The notes: generated from the sequence alone by a model not told the origin. Counted from the first letter of the stretch, positions 1 to 8,456 are shown. The stretch: DNA of 19,948 nucleotides from CAYOHG01 sp964465125 (GCA_964465125.1 CAYXIO010000068.1:1-19948); one strand, 5' to 3'. A program made the numbers and translations.

Positions 1-1
1 C

Positions 2-1201
2 TGCCGCATGATCTCGCTCTGGCTGCGCGCCGGCGGCTCGCTCAAGCACGTCATCCGACAGCTCGAAGGCATCGGCTCGTCGCTCCAGATCCCTACCAAG
101 TCCGGGCGGATCATGTCGCTCGGCGACGGCCTCGCCTGTGCGCTCAAGAAGTACCAGCGCGCCAAGGAACGCTTTGGCCTGCGCGCGCTGCTGCTCGGCG
201 AAATCGACCCCGCCGAACTCGATGCGCCTCGCTCCCCAGGCGCCGGTACCGGGTCGATCCTTGATCACCCGCTTGGCAGCAGCGCCGCGGCCGCACCCGC
301 CGCCCACACCCCGACTCAACCCGCGCGCATCAACGGCGGCGGCGCCGGCCCCGCCCCTGCTCCCGACCCCGTATCGCGCACCGCCACCCTCGACCGCGGC
401 CCGCGCATGTCCGCCGACGCCCGCTGCTCGCACAGCGGCGGCTTCGCGGCGGAGACGCGCATCACCAAGCCCGCGCGCGACGGGCGAGCCACGCCCGACA
501 CGCTGCAATCCGCCCCACGCCGCTCGACCGCCGGCGAGCCGGCCGCTTCATCGGCGATGCAGGCGGCCGCGCCGCGCGTCGCCGACGGCCGGCCCCAGGC
601 TGCCGGCAGCGGCAACGGCCACTTCGCGACGAACGGACATGCCACGCCGCAGGCCGGCTACGCCCCGTCGCTCGGCAACGGTCACAGTCAAGGCAGCGGC
701 AACGGCCACGTGACCGAGGTGATTCAGGCTTCGGCCGAGGACGCCGGCGCAGCATATGCTGCGCTCGATGCGCTCGTGCTCGCACAGGCTGAAGCCGTTC
801 TCGAACCCGGGATGCAACTCAGCGAGGAGACCGGGGCGGTCGCGATCGCCACACTGCCCGACGATTCGCCTGAGACGTTCGCGGGCCAGAATGAAGCTGG
901 ACGGTTTGAGTACGGTCACAGTGACGAGGCCGTGCAAGCCGGTTTCCGCGACGAGGCCGCCGCGGGCTTCCGCGGCGCCGATGACTCCGCCTTCGGGCTG
1001 GCAGCCATCCATGACGCGCCCGCCGACGCCGATACGGTCGTTGAGATCGACGCGGTGGTCGAAATCTCCGCCTACCACGCCCCCAAGCACTTCCACGACT
1101 CCGCCGAGCACTTCAAGGTCAAATGCCCCGAGTGCGGCGGCGTGCTGTCGCTCCAGGAAGGCTGCAAGCTGTGCCACGATTGCGGCTGGAGCGCGTGCTG
1201 A
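2..1201 (+). CDS. nrdJ: Adenosylcobalamin-dependent (class II) ribonucleotide reductase, C-terminal part
   Basis: The gene enters from the left edge: its reading frame is open from base 2, so the 5' part is missing. The first ~60 visible residues (LKHVIRQLEGIGSS, GDGLACALKKY) match the end of the NrdJ catalytic domain. The last 27 residues form the class II redox tail with six cysteines (CPEC, CKLC, then CGWSAC at the terminus); counting from the Met at base 8 these are C373, C376, C386, C389, C392 and C397. In this family the tail cysteines re-reduce the active site after each reduction of a ribonucleotide to a deoxyribonucleotide. Between core and tail lies an unusually long Ala/Pro/Gly-rich linker of about 280 residues, with four NGH units around residues 203-234. 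The final TGA is at 1199-1201. Assignment to NrdJ is firm; the linker function is unknown. Confidence 0.92.
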   Translation, partial: CRMISLWLRAGGSLKHVIRQLEGIGSSLQIPTKSGRIMSLGDGLACALKKYQRAKERFGLRALLLGEIDPAELDAPRSPGAGTGSILDHPLGSSAAAAPAAHTPTQPARINGGGAGPAPAPDPVSRTATLDRGPRMSADARCSHSGGFAAETRITKPARDGRATPDTLQSAPRRSTAGEPAASSAMQAAAPRVADGRPQAAGSGNGHFATNGHATPQAGYAPSLGNGHSQGSGNGHVTEVIQASAEDAGAAYAALDALVLAQAEAVLEPGMQLSEETGAVAIATLPDDSPETFAGQNEAGRFEYGHSDEAVQAGFRDEAAAGFRGADDSAFGLAAIHDAPADADTVVEIDAVVEISAYHAPKHFHDSAEHFKVKCPECGGVLSLQEGCKLCHDCGWSAC

Positions 1202-1227
1202 GGGAAACGACGAGTTTCAATGTCGAG

Positions 1228-1241
1228 TAGCGAAGAGCGAA
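1228..1241 (+). repeat. Dispersed intergenic repeat TAGCGAAGAGCGAA, copy 1
   Basis: This 14-nt word begins 27 bp after the nrdJ stop codon and continues as a looser run of GCGAA units. The identical word occurs inverted at 6168-6181 just past groEL, and one-mismatch forms lie between htpX and the third dockerin gene (13465-13515). Confidence 0.55.
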
Positions 1242-1276
1242 GGGCGAATTCAAGGCGAAGCGGGGACGGCGGCATG

Positions 1277-1358
1277 GGGTGCCACTGCCATTGAGCAGTG
1301 GTCCTGGGCCAAGCTTGGGCCGGGGATTGAGAAACACTGCTCAAGCGCAGTGGCACCC
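1277..1358. repeat. REP/BIME-like paired palindrome
   Basis: Two arms of 24 nt (1277-1300 and 1335-1358) are inverted copies of each other with only two adjacent mismatches. They are separated by a 34-nt loop that contains the palindrome CCAAGCTTGG. Each arm is itself a small hairpin: CCACTGC/GCAGTGG at 1282-1288/1295-1301 and CACTGC/GCAGTG at 1335-1340/1347-1352. Two head-to-head hairpins are the architecture of bacterial REP/BIME elements. The element lies between the convergent nrdJ and R2-like oxidase genes, so it may also serve as a transcript end in both directions. A related element is at 4320-4495. Confidence 0.75.
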
Positions 1359-1442
1359 GTCACGCGGCACGCGCTCAAGACGCGGCTCACAGAGCCCGTA
1401 GCGCCCGGCCCGCCGTTCGGAACGCGCCCGCCACGCCGCCCC

Positions 1443-2372
1443 CTACGCCGCTTCCATCGCCATCGCGCGCGCTTCCGCCTCGACCTGCGCGAGCGACAGG
1501 TCCTTGGCCCGCGCGATGCGGCGGAGGCGCCTGGCATACTGCCCCTCGGCGAAGTCCAGCAGCCGCTTCGGGTCGCCGCCGTGCGGCAGGCTGCCGCCGT
1601 TCATCTCGATCATCGCCCGGAGCTTGTCCTCGAGGTAGGCAAACGCGACTGTCTTCATGCCGGCCATGTGCCGCTCGGCGTCGCTCCATAGCCCGGGATG
1701 CGCGGCGAGGATGCGCGAGATCAGGTAGACGCCGTAAGCGATGTGGCGCGATTCGTCCTGGCGGAGTCTCTTGATCGCCTCGTAGTGGCCGGGAAAGAAG
1801 TTACCGTTTGTCAGCTCCATCTGGTAGTCGGCGCTGAAGTAACCCGTTTCCGCCAGCACGCCCTCGATGATCATGTTGTAGGTGATAGACGCGCGCAGTT
1901 GATTCCCCGGCGACGGATCGCGACGCAGTACGCCCATAACGTTCGGCAGCTCGTCGCAGAACACGCGCTTGAAGCTGTCGGGCAGGAACCGCTGCAGGCT
2001 CTCTGCCGGGCGGCGGCAGACCGTGCGGAGCACCCGTTCGAAATACTCAACGTGCCGGGCCTCTTCGAAGAGGAAGGTCGTCAGGAACATCTCCTCCTCG
2101 AGGCGTCCTTCGTCGGCGACGGTCTGCACCAGCGGCAGCAGGTCGACCACGACCGCCTCCTCGCCGCCTTGGAATTGAACCAGGTCGCTGGCGAAGCAGT
2201 TGCGCAGCGGCTGCGGCAGGGTGACATACATCTCCCGGTCGCGGTTGAGGTCGATGTCGTTGGGGTCCCACAAGCCCAGCCGCTTGGCCTTCTGAAAAAG
2301 CTGCATCGGGAAGGAATCGCGCTGAAGCGGACGCCTGCCTGCGGTTTCGAACCCGTCGCGCGAATGACTCAT
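1443..2372 (-). CDS. R2-like ligand-binding oxidase (R2lox), ferritin-like di-metal protein
   Basis: The 309-residue protein resembles the ribonucleotide reductase R2 fold but belongs to the R2lox group, which assembles a Mn/Fe cofactor, binds a fatty-acid-like ligand and performs two-electron oxidations; the physiological substrate is not settled. All six metal ligands are present: E71 (GGEEAV), E104 and H107 (FEEARH), E170 (EGVLAETGY), E207 and H210 (DESRH). V74 and Y165 sit at the positions that form the Val-Tyr ether crosslink in the Mycobacterium tuberculosis homologue Rv0233, with the same spacing to the ligands. A GGGAGGGATC ribosome-binding region precedes the ATG at 2372; the stop is TAG at 1443-1445. 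It converges on nrdJ but is not its partner, since class II reductases need no R2 subunit. Family assignment is strong; the biological role is open. Confidence 0.9.
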   Translation of the reverse strand: MSHSRDGFETAGRRPLQRDSFPMQLFQKAKRLGLWDPNDIDLNRDREMYVTLPQPLRNCFASDLVQFQGGEEAVVVDLLPLVQTVADEGRLEEEMFLTTFLFEEARHVEYFERVLRTVCRRPAESLQRFLPDSFKRVFCDELPNVMGVLRRDPSPGNQLRASITYNMIIEGVLAETGYFSADYQMELTNGNFFPGHYEAIKRLRQDESRHIAYGVYLISRILAAHPGLWSDAERHMAGMKTVAFAYLEDKLRAMIEMNGGSLPHGGDPKRLLDFAEGQYARRLRRIARAKDLSLAQVEAEARAMAMEAA

Positions 2373-2385
2373 GATCCCTCCCCGT

Positions 2386-2405
2386 CGAATTCAGGACGAA
2401 TTCAG
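2386..2405 (-). promoter_or_regulatory. Tandem CGAATTCAG direct repeat before R2lox
   Basis: CGAATTCAG occurs at 2386-2394 and again at 2397-2405, an 11-bp period, so both copies face the same side of the DNA helix. The pair ends 13 bp before the R2lox ATG and lies just downstream of the candidate promoter, a position suited to an operator or leader element. No regulator can be named. Confidence 0.35.
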
Positions 2406-2406
2406 C

Positions 2407-2433
2407 AGCATACTGCGGCGCCGGGTTCCGCAA
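2407..2433 (-). promoter_or_regulatory. Candidate promoter of the R2lox gene
   Basis: On the minus strand TTGCGG (2428-2433) and TATGCT (2407-2412) are 15 bp apart. The same two hexamers, 16 bp apart, precede the M3 peptidase gene. The spacer is short for a housekeeping sigma factor, so this is a weak call supported mainly by the match between the two sites. Confidence 0.35.
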
Positions 2434-2671
2434 CATGAGAAAGTCGGATTCGGATCGATGGAGGGAACGCGAGCCGTCCCGCGGGCTGCTTGCGGCGCGA
2501 GGCAAGCGGGGTGGTTCTGAGCCCCAGCGACCGTGCGCCTGGGCGGCGCCTTTCGCGACCCGCCCTGGCGCACAAGCCCCGGACGCGAATCTTGGCGTTG
2601 CACCCGCGCTGCCGCCCCGCGACAATGGTGCAGCGAGTCTCTCCTGGGATTTCGATCCGGGGCAGGAAGCA

Positions 2672-4267
2672 ATGACCAAGCAACAGGCGTTTCGCGCGGC
2701 GGCCGGCTTCGGCTGCGCGCTTCTCGCGTCGGCCGGTGCGCACGCGCAGTGGTCGCCGGACCCATCCGTCAACCTGGCGATCGGCGACCGAACGGGCGAG
2801 CAGGCCCAGTCGAAGATCGTCGCGACTTCGGACGGCGGATGCTACATCTCCTGGTTTGACAACAGCAGCGGCGGCTACGACGTCTACCTGCAACGGCTGA
2901 ATGCGGCGGGCGTCGAGCAGTGGCCGCACAATGGAATTCTCATCGCCGACCGCGGGTTTTCCTCCACCCAGGGCTACGGCCTGGCTGTGGACGGCGACGA
3001 CAACGTGATCGTCACCTATCGTGACGATCACACCGGCAGCGTGCAGATCGGCGCGAGCCTGGTCGCGCCGGACGGCACCAGGCTGTGGGGCGCGACCGGC
3101 GTGCAGGTGTCCGTGACCAGCGGCGGGAATCAGCCGGCCGTCGCCGCCACTTCCGACGGCAACTACGTCGTCGGCTGGTCGATCGGGACGGGCTATCAGC
3201 TTCAGAAGCTCGACGTCAACGGCGCGCCGCAGTGGGGGCCGGACGGCATCGCCCTGGCGCCGACCACCGGCAGCTACGCGGTCAGCGCGCTGCGCAGCGA
3301 CAACTCAGGCGGCGTGATCGCGCTGTGGATCCGCTACGTCGGCAATTTCCTGAGCGACAAGCACCTTTACACGCAGCGCTTCGACGGCAGCGGCGCCGCG
3401 CTGTGGGACTACGACACCAACACGCCCGAGGCGGATCCGGTCGTCGTCTATAACGGCGGCTCGGTGCAGAACGGTTATTTCCCCGACTTCGTCGCCGACG
3501 GTACGGGCGGGGCCGTCTTCGGCTGGTATGAAGTCAGCGGGTCGCGGCATGCCTACGTGCAGCACGTCGACGCCGGAGGCGCGGAGCTGTTCCCCCACGG
3601 CGGCGTGCTCGCCTCGCCGCGCGTCGATCAGATCGCGCTGTCGCCTGCGGTGGCGTACGACCCAGGAACTCAGGAGATCTTCCTGGCATGGACCGGGGCG
3701 AACGCGCTCCAGACCGCGTGGGGGCTGTACGCGCAGCGCTTCTCCGCCGCGGGCGCGCGGCAGTGGACCGACAACGGCGTCGAACTCCTGCCGCTGACGT
3801 CCAGCCAGAACTTTTACGTCAACGTGCTGGCCTATGGCGGCGGCGCGATCGTGGCGGCGCTGAGCAACCCCACCGGGACGGTGCTGGCCGCGCGGCTGGA
3901 TTCGTCCGGGGCGGCGGTGTGGAGCCCGTCACCCTTCAACGCCTGCTCGCTCGTCAGCGCGAAGTCGCGGCTGGCCACCGCGCTCAGCAGCACCGGCGTG
4001 ACCCTGATGACCTGGATGGACGCGCGCAACGACGCCAACGACATCTACGCCCAGAACGTCAACCCGGATGGCTCGCTCGGCGCGCCCGCGTGCCCGGCGG
4101 ACCTCAATCACGATGGCGTCATCGACCTGACCGATCTGAGCATCATGTTGACGCACTTCGGCATGTCCGGCGTTACGCACGACGACGGCGACCTCGACGG
4201 CGACACCGACGTCGACCTCGACGACCTGAGCGCGCTGCTGGTGGTGTTCGGCACCCCCTGCCCGTAG
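2672..4267 (+). CDS. Exported repeat protein with C-terminal dockerin-like module
   Basis: The 531-residue protein starts at ATG 2672, chosen because AGGA lies just upstream and because the start yields a clear signal peptide (residues 1-26, ending AHAQ). The body consists of about eight repeats of roughly 55-60 residues, each built around an aromatic/Gln strand followed by a G-x-x-W type end (VYLQRLNAAGVEQW, LYTQRFDGSGAALW, LYAQRFSAAGARQW). This is typical of a beta-propeller-like fold. The last 58 residues form the planctomycetal dockerin-like module with two Ca-binding loops (DLNHDGVIDL, DLDGDTDVDL), bracketed by C474 and C530. The protein is predicted to be secreted or surface-attached. 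It is divergent from R2lox and convergent with the lectin gene. No catalytic motif is seen and the ligand is unknown. Confidence 0.85.
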   Translation: MTKQQAFRAAAGFGCALLASAGAHAQWSPDPSVNLAIGDRTGEQAQSKIVATSDGGCYISWFDNSSGGYDVYLQRLNAAGVEQWPHNGILIADRGFSSTQGYGLAVDGDDNVIVTYRDDHTGSVQIGASLVAPDGTRLWGATGVQVSVTSGGNQPAVAATSDGNYVVGWSIGTGYQLQKLDVNGAPQWGPDGIALAPTTGSYAVSALRSDNSGGVIALWIRYVGNFLSDKHLYTQRFDGSGAALWDYDTNTPEADPVVVYNGGSVQNGYFPDFVADGTGGAVFGWYEVSGSRHAYVQHVDAGGAELFPHGGVLASPRVDQIALSPAVAYDPGTQEIFLAWTGANALQTAWGLYAQRFSAAGARQWTDNGVELLPLTSSQNFYVNVLAYGGGAIVAALSNPTGTVLAARLDSSGAAVWSPSPFNACSLVSAKSRLATALSSTGVTLMTWMDARNDANDIYAQNVNPDGSLGAPACPADLNHDGVIDLTDLSIMLTHFGMSGVTHDDGDLDGDTDVDLDDLSALLVVFGTPCP

Positions 4268-4319
4268 CGGCGGCGGACCGGGCAGTGTGCGCGGTGCCAC
4301 GGCCGGGTACCGGGTGCGG

Positions 4320-4495
4320 GTGCCACTGCGCTGCGGGCAGTGTTCTGAACGCACGTGTGTCGTGCGTCCGCTGCCGCTGCTTTGCGGGCGGTGACCTGAG
4401 CGCGCGCAGCGTGATGACCGCGCGCCCGGAAGGCGCTATGACCGCGCGCCCGGAAGGCGCCTTCGCACTCGGCAGTGCTGAAACAGCAGTGGCAC
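4320..4495. repeat. Second, degenerate REP-like element
   Basis: GTGCCACTGC at 4320-4329 and its exact inverse GCAGTGGCAC at 4486-4495 form the outer arms and share the sequence of the element at 1277-1358. A CACTGC/GCAGTG hairpin sits at 4324-4342 and a TGCTG/CAGCA hairpin at 4477-4489. The interior is longer (about 156 bp) and contains a 24-bp tandem duplication. It lies in the 264-bp gap between two convergent genes. Confidence 0.6.
4414..4461 (+). repeat. 24-bp tandem duplication
   Basis: Bases 4414-4436 and 4438-4460 are identical over 23 nt, giving a 24-bp period with one differing base at the junction (T at 4437, C at 4461). The unit begins ATGACCGCGCGCCC. It lies inside the second REP-like element and looks like a recent slippage event. 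Confidence 0.8.
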
Positions 4496-4531
4496 GCCGC
4501 GCCGAGAGGACCACTCGGCCGGCAGCGGCCG

Positions 4532-5755
4532 CTAAGGGCAGACCGTGCCGAACACCACCAGCAGCGCGCTCAGGTCGTCGAGGTCGATGTCGCCGTCGTC
4601 GTCGATGTCGCCATCGTTCGGATCGACGTCGCTGCTGCCGAAGTGAATCAGCAGGATCGAAAGGTCGCTGAGGTCGATCAGCCCGTCCTTGTTCAGGTCC
4701 GCCGGACAGCCGCTGTCCACCCGCAGGTAGAAGCTCGTCCCGAGCCCGCCGCAGTCGTTGCCGACGACGTAGTTGTAGCGGCCCTCATGCTCGGGCAAGA
4801 CCGGGTCGATGATCAGGAACGGCGTCTCCGAGCCGCTGTACGACCCGCCGTCGCTGACGGGCACGCCCTCGAGCTCCCACTCGAAGTGCCACGGACCGTG
4901 CCCGGCCGGGCTCATGCGGACGACGACGCGCTGGCCTGCGGAGACGGTCTGGTCGGGGATGAAACCGAAGAAGTCCAGCGGCCCGCACTCGGCGGTATCG
5001 CCGAACGACCAGTTGAACACGTCGTGCTCGCTCCAGGCGCCGCCGGTGGCGGCGGTGAAGCCGACGTTGGCGCAGGTGTCGTTCGGATCGTTCGGGTCGA
5101 AGAGGAGCCCGCCGGGAGGATCCGCGAGCGTCAGAAACGTGTCGATCAGGATCTCGCCCTCAACCTGGACCCGCAGGTTGCCCGGGCGATATCGGATGTA
5201 CGCCCAGCGCTCCGCGCCGTCGTTCATGTCAAACGGCAGCGTCGCGTGAGCGATCGACTGCGCGTCGTCGGAGCGCACCGCGCCGCCGAAATCCATCGCC
5301 TGAAAGCTGACGTGGTCAACGTCGAATTCGCCGGAGAAATTGAACGAATCGAACTCCACCGCGAGTGCGTGGGTCAGCCCTGAGTAGCCCAGGCCGCTGC
5401 CGCCCTCACCCAGCGCCGCCGTGCCGCCCGGGTCGTTCTGCAGCACGAACGCGAAGCCGTCGCCCGGGCCGAACGCACCGGCGCCCTGGGCCGCGAACGA
5501 AAACATGCAGTCGAAACCCTGGAGCACGCTGGCGCGCTCGGCGCTCCATACCGCGCCGGACTGGTCCTCGGCTTCCGGCGTGAGCGCCGCGTAGGAGCCG
5601 AAGGACTGCGCGTCGCCCACCAGCGAGATCGGCGGCGAGCCGGAATCCCACGGATTCAGCAGCACGGTGTTGCACTGAGCAGACGCATGCGAATTCACAG
5701 CCACGGCCGCCGCGAAGCCGGCGACCGCGGGCACAAAGCCAGCGCGGATGTCCAT
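4532..5755 (-). CDS. Exported L-type lectin / Ig-like protein with dockerin-like module
   Basis: The ATG at 5755 is preferred over the upstream in-frame ATG at 5830 because AGAGGGGGGAA lies just before it and a signal peptide follows (residues 1-27, ending SHASAQ). The mature N-terminal half matches legume/L-type lectins: a GDGFAFVLQNDPGG strand region, then LGYSG, then AVEFDSF, which carries the acidic metal-binding residue of the family. An Ig-like domain follows (FFGFIPDQTVSAGQ ... EGRYNYVV). The last 58 residues are the dockerin-like module with two Ca-binding loops bracketed by C350 and C406. The expected role is carbohydrate binding outside the cytoplasm. The 407-residue protein has no visible hydrolase domain. 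Its gene end matches the convergent dockerin gene at DNA level. Confidence 0.85.
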   Translation of the reverse strand: MDIRAGFVPAVAGFAAAVAVNSHASAQCNTVLLNPWDSGSPPISLVGDAQSFGSYAALTPEAEDQSGAVWSAERASVLQGFDCMFSFAAQGAGAFGPGDGFAFVLQNDPGGTAALGEGGSGLGYSGLTHALAVEFDSFNFSGEFDVDHVSFQAMDFGGAVRSDDAQSIAHATLPFDMNDGAERWAYIRYRPGNLRVQVEGEILIDTFLTLADPPGGLLFDPNDPNDTCANVGFTAATGGAWSEHDVFNWSFGDTAECGPLDFFGFIPDQTVSAGQRVVVRMSPAGHGPWHFEWELEGVPVSDGGSYSGSETPFLIIDPVLPEHEGRYNYVVGNDCGGLGTSFYLRVDSGCPADLNKDGLIDLSDLSILLIHFGSSDVDPNDGDIDDDGDIDLDDLSALLVVFGTVCP

Positions 5756-5803
5756 GAGCAGCTTCCCCCCTCTGTAACCGAGTGAATCCCAACCCGGGTG
5801 TTC

Positions 5804-5832
5804 ACTGTACCGAAGGGCCCTTTGGCGCACAA
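5804..5832 (-). promoter_or_regulatory. Candidate promoter of the lectin gene
   Basis: On the minus strand TTGTGC (5827-5832) and TACAGT (5804-5809) are separated by exactly 17 bp, a sigma-70-like arrangement. The -10 box ends about 48 bp before the ATG at 5755, leaving room for a short leader with the strong ribosome-binding site. Confidence 0.4.
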
Positions 5833-5993
5833 TGGCATTTTGGTGCGGGACGAAAACCGGCGGAATGGGCGCGGAGCGCAGTTATCCAGACCTGGACGGC
5901 GCGAGGTGCTTGGCTCGCGGCGTGGGCGTCAAGCGCGTCACCAGCGCCGCGGGCCGGACGACGCCACGCTCGGGGCGCGCTCGCGGCAAACTG

Positions 5994-6027
5994 TCATTCC
6001 GAGGAGCGCAGCGACGAGGAATCTCGC
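5994..6027 (+). repeat. Imperfect-palindromic intergenic repeat of the CATTCCGAG...GGAATC type
   Basis: ATTCC at 5996-6000 and GGAAT at 6018-6022 bracket an AGCGCAGCGA core. From memory, this repeat type recurs in spacers of many bacterial genomes and, when translated, gives the well-known spurious peptide SEERSDEES, which is exactly what one frame shows here. Confidence 0.6.
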
Positions 6028-6115
6028 CGGTACGACGAGTCTGCTCCGCCTCGCGTGGCGGCGCCACGCGGGGCAGCGGCGCGCAGGATTCGGATTGGCC
6101 TGCAGGAGTCTTGAG

Positions 6116-6159
6116 AAAAAACGACGCGGGGCAGGGGCCGCCCCCCCATCCCCGCGTCG
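6116..6159 (-). terminator. Intrinsic terminator of groEL
   Basis: Read on the minus strand, a perfect 10-bp GC stem (CGACGCGGGG at 6159-6150 pairing with 6131-6122) is followed directly by TTTTTT (6121-6116). It begins about 33 bp after the groEL stop codon. Stem plus U-run is the textbook Rho-independent form. Confidence 0.88.
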
Positions 6160-6167
6160 CGCCGGAT

Positions 6168-6181
6168 TTCGCTCTTCGCTA
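6168..6181 (-). repeat. Dispersed intergenic repeat TAGCGAAGAGCGAA, copy 2
   Basis: This is an exact 14-nt match, in inverted orientation, to the word at 1228-1241. It lies between the groEL stop codon and the groEL terminator stem. Confidence 0.55.
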
Positions 6182-6192
6182 TTGGCACTTCT

Positions 6193-7818
<1,626 letters not shown>

Positions 7819-8062
7819 CTGTAACTCCTGGTCTGCGGTAGGGCTGCGCGCCCGATTCGAGGTTGTTTGCGGTCGAAGCGACCGGCCGGCATTCGCCGTT
7901 TGAGGTGGAGCGCACGCAAGGCGACATTTCCACCAGCAGCGTGGGTATCAAGACGCGTGCCACATGCGCGGCGGGCCGTGAATTGTCTGCTAGTTGATTG
8001 CCGTTCAATGACTTGCGGACGAATCGACTCGTACCGGAACCTACCCCCACCCCGGCACCGTT

Positions 8063-8077
8063 CTGTCAACTTGGCAG
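8063..8077. promoter_or_regulatory. Shared chaperone-gene palindrome, groEL copy
   Basis: CTGTCAACTTGGCAG is palindromic at six of seven base pairs around the central C at 8070, which lies 252 bp before the groEL ATG. It differs by only two bases from each of the copies upstream of groES (8997-9011, read on the minus strand) and dnaK (18337-18351). It is a candidate operator or promoter core for stress control. Confidence 0.6.
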
Positions 8078-8175
8078 ACAGACTGACGCGTGGCGTGACG
8101 ATCCTCCCGCGGGTGGTTTGGTTACGTGCAACGTCCTGCTTCGTGCGGTCGGCCCCGCTCGACCAGCGCAGAAAG

Positions 8176-8202
8176 TGGGCGCCCCCAAGCGCTTCGCGCC
8201 CA
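8176..8202 (-). terminator. Hairpin after the small groES-linked gene
   Basis: TGGGCGC (minus strand, 8202-8196) pairs with GCGCCCA (8182-8176) around a 13-nt loop that contains AAGCGCTT. CTTTCT follows. The hairpin begins six bases after the stop codon of the small gene. The U-tract is poor, so termination would be partial; alternatively it is a processing or stability element separating groES from groEL. Confidence 0.45.
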
Positions 8203-8207
8203 GCGGT

Positions 8208-8438
8208 CTAGCGATCAATGACTTCGATCAGGATGTCGCGCAACTCCGCGACGCTTCCGCCGTAGGTCTCAAACCCGGCGCGGAACTCGAAACAGTTGTC
8301 GCGGAATGAGGCGGAGTTGGCCACGAAGTCGATCGCCGCGGGATCATCCTCGAACCAGAGCCGCACGCGGGCGGCGCCGGCGTGGGAATTCACGAGACTC
8401 ACCGCGTCCTGCACGGCGCGCTCGAGCTCCAGCTTCAT
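8208..8438 (-). CDS. Small acidic protein of unknown function, linked to groES
   Basis: I do not recognise this 76-residue protein. ATG 8438 is chosen over the GTG at 8444 because AAGGA lies at ideal spacing (7 nt) before the ATG but only 2 nt before the GTG. The start is 18 bp after the groES stop codon, so the two genes are almost certainly co-transcribed. The sequence is acidic and mixed alpha/beta in character, with an amphipathic start (MKLELERAVQDAVSLVNSH), a centre containing LWFEDDP and FRDNCFEF, and a C-terminal helix (VAELRDILIEVIDR). It has a single Cys and no signal peptide or membrane segment. It is probably cytoplasmic and may relate to chaperonin function, which is inference from position only. 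Confidence 0.72.
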   Translation of the reverse strand: MKLELERAVQDAVSLVNSHAGAARVRLWFEDDPAAIDFVANSASFRDNCFEFRAGFETYGGSVAELRDILIEVIDR

Positions 8439-8456
8439 GGCCACATCCTTGCTGCG

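Larger units (their letters stand above)
4212..4587. repeat. 43-bp perfect inverted repeat made by two convergent dockerin gene ends
   Basis: Bases 4212-4254 and 4545-4587 are exact reverse complements over 43 nt. Both lie inside the second Ca-binding repeat of the two convergent dockerin genes, so they encode the same peptide (DLDDLSALLVVFG). The arms are 290 bp apart and flank the REP-like element. Confidence 0.85.
5756..6192. other. Intergenic region between the lectin gene and groEL
   Basis: This 437-bp spacer holds the candidate lectin promoter (5804-5832), a common genomic repeat (5994-6027), the groEL terminator (6116-6159) and a copy of the TAGCGAAGAGCGAA repeat (6168-6181). Several short open frames cross it, but none has a convincing ribosome-binding site or a protein-like composition. 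Confidence 0.7.
7819..8207. promoter_or_regulatory. groEL upstream region
   Basis: The 389-bp spacer contains a terminator-like hairpin next to the small gene (8176-8202), the palindrome at 8063-8077 and the groEL ribosome-binding site (AGGAG). I see no convincing -10/-35 pair and no CIRCE element. Short open frames here lack ribosome-binding sites. Confidence 0.6.

Noticed and set aside
2435..2671. Extension of the first dockerin gene to an upstream ATG at 2435
   Set aside because: The extension places the signal peptide internally and has shadow-like composition; ATG 2672 has AGGA and starts the signal peptide.
4414..4461. Two-unit repeat as a CRISPR fragment
   Set aside because: The two copies are adjacent with a single-base difference and no spacers, and no cas genes are nearby; it is a simple tandem duplication.
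5782..6114. Possible small protein containing SEERSDEES
   Set aside because: This peptide is a known artefact of translating the CATTCCGAG...GGAATC intergenic repeat, and no ribosome-binding site precedes it.
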